Positions 63,721-64,000 of a stretch of 64,000 nucleotides of DNA are shown piece by piece. The notes under the pieces are model-generated. The model searched no databases and was not told where the DNA came from. It worked only from the letters and a program-made list of their open reading frames with translations. The stretch lies in contig NZ_JAGGRI010000013.1 of assembly GCF_018612875.1 (NCBI RefSeq), positions 468 through 64,467 on the forward strand, written 5' to 3'. Within the stretch, counting starts at the first letter, position 1. The number at the start of each line of letters is the position of its first letter. Both the position numbers and the translations under genes were made by a program. Source of the stretch: Lysobacter sp. ISL-50 (GTDB lineage: Bacteria > Pseudomonadota > Gammaproteobacteria > Xanthomonadales > Xanthomonadaceae).

Positions 63721-64000
63721 TCAGGGGCCGGACAGGTAACGCGCGGCCCACCTGCGGCCGATATCGATGGTCTGGTCCGCGCTGTAGTGGGTGTCGTCGG
63801 CGAAGCCCGCGCCGATATCGTCCGTGCGGACATAGAACACCCGTTGCGGATCGGCGTCAGCCGCCTGCACCATGCCGTCGTTGACCTGCTGCATTCCGGT
63901 CCGGGCGGCGGGAGCGGCGAATGAGGGCATGTTGGGATTGATCTGGGTCAGATAGAACCGCAGCTGCGGCGCCTGCACATCGGCGCGGACATCGGCCATG
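63721..64000 (-). CDS. Sialate O-acetylesterase/SGNH-like hydrolase, 3' part
   Basis: The C-terminal 90 or so residues of a larger gene cut by the window edge. The region DDIGAGFADDTHYSADQTIDIGRRWA holds the Asp-x-x-His pair (DDTHY) of the SGNH/sialate O-acetylesterase fold. LTQINPNMPSF is also typical. The rest, including the nucleophile Ser, lies beyond base 64000, so the start is unknown. Minus strand, converging on glpK. Confidence 0.7.
   Translation of the reverse strand, partial: MADVRADVQAPQLRFYLTQINPNMPSFAAPAARTGMQQVNDGMVQAADADPQRVFYVRTDDIGAGFADDTHYSADQTIDIGRRWAARYLSGP

Overview
This window looks like chromosomal sequence of a Lysobacter-type gammaproteobacterium (Xanthomonadaceae/Lysobacteraceae). 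The support is its very high GC by eye, a near-textbook Lysobacter beta-lytic endopeptidase, several other secreted proteases, a pyrophosphate-type phosphofructokinase, a large TonB-dependent receptor, and many GTAG-type palindromic repeats like those known from Stenotrophomonas and Xanthomonas. I see no rRNA, tRNA, CRISPR array, prophage or transposase gene.

Layout. 0.2-9.5 kb holds housekeeping genes: a short-chain dehydrogenase, a RIO-like kinase, a DedA-PAP2-LssY membrane fusion, a LON-domain protein, mpl, adk, a PPi-dependent phosphofructokinase and an AraC-type regulator. 9.5-22 kb mixes small secreted proteins of unknown role with a proton-pumping pyrophosphatase carrying an OmpA-like tail, an RTX/M91 metallopeptidase, a sterol-desaturase-family protein and soluble pyrophosphatase, and contains three arrays of palindromic repeats. 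22-27 kb is a secretome island: a lysyl-endopeptidase-like serine protease, a Lys/Gly/His-rich secreted protein, an M35 (peptidyl-Lys type) metalloprotease and a subtilisin. 27-40 kb has a TonB receptor with an upstream AraC regulator, a CadC-like regulator with a beta-propeller sensor, an ion channel, thiC under a TPP riboswitch, a lipoprotein and the beta-lytic endopeptidase.

41-59 kb is a nearly complete branched-chain and threonine biosynthesis supercluster on the + strand: thr leader, thrA, thrB, thrC, ilv leader, ilvD, ilvC, ilvG, ilvM, ilvE, ilvA, leuA, leuC, leuD, leuB. Each of the two leaders encodes a peptide rich in the regulating amino acids, followed by mutually exclusive hairpins, so both halves appear to be controlled by attenuation. 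Together the genes convert aspartate to threonine, then isoleucine, and pyruvate to valine and leucine. 59-64 kb is a glycerol cluster (glpD, glpF, glpK) and the end of an esterase gene cut by the window edge.

Two themes stand out. Three enzymes that use or make use of pyrophosphate (PPi-PFK, H+-PPase, soluble PPase) plus adenylate kinase lie within 16 kb. In addition, the intergenic gaps are filled by at least six short-repeat families, almost always as facing inverted pairs.
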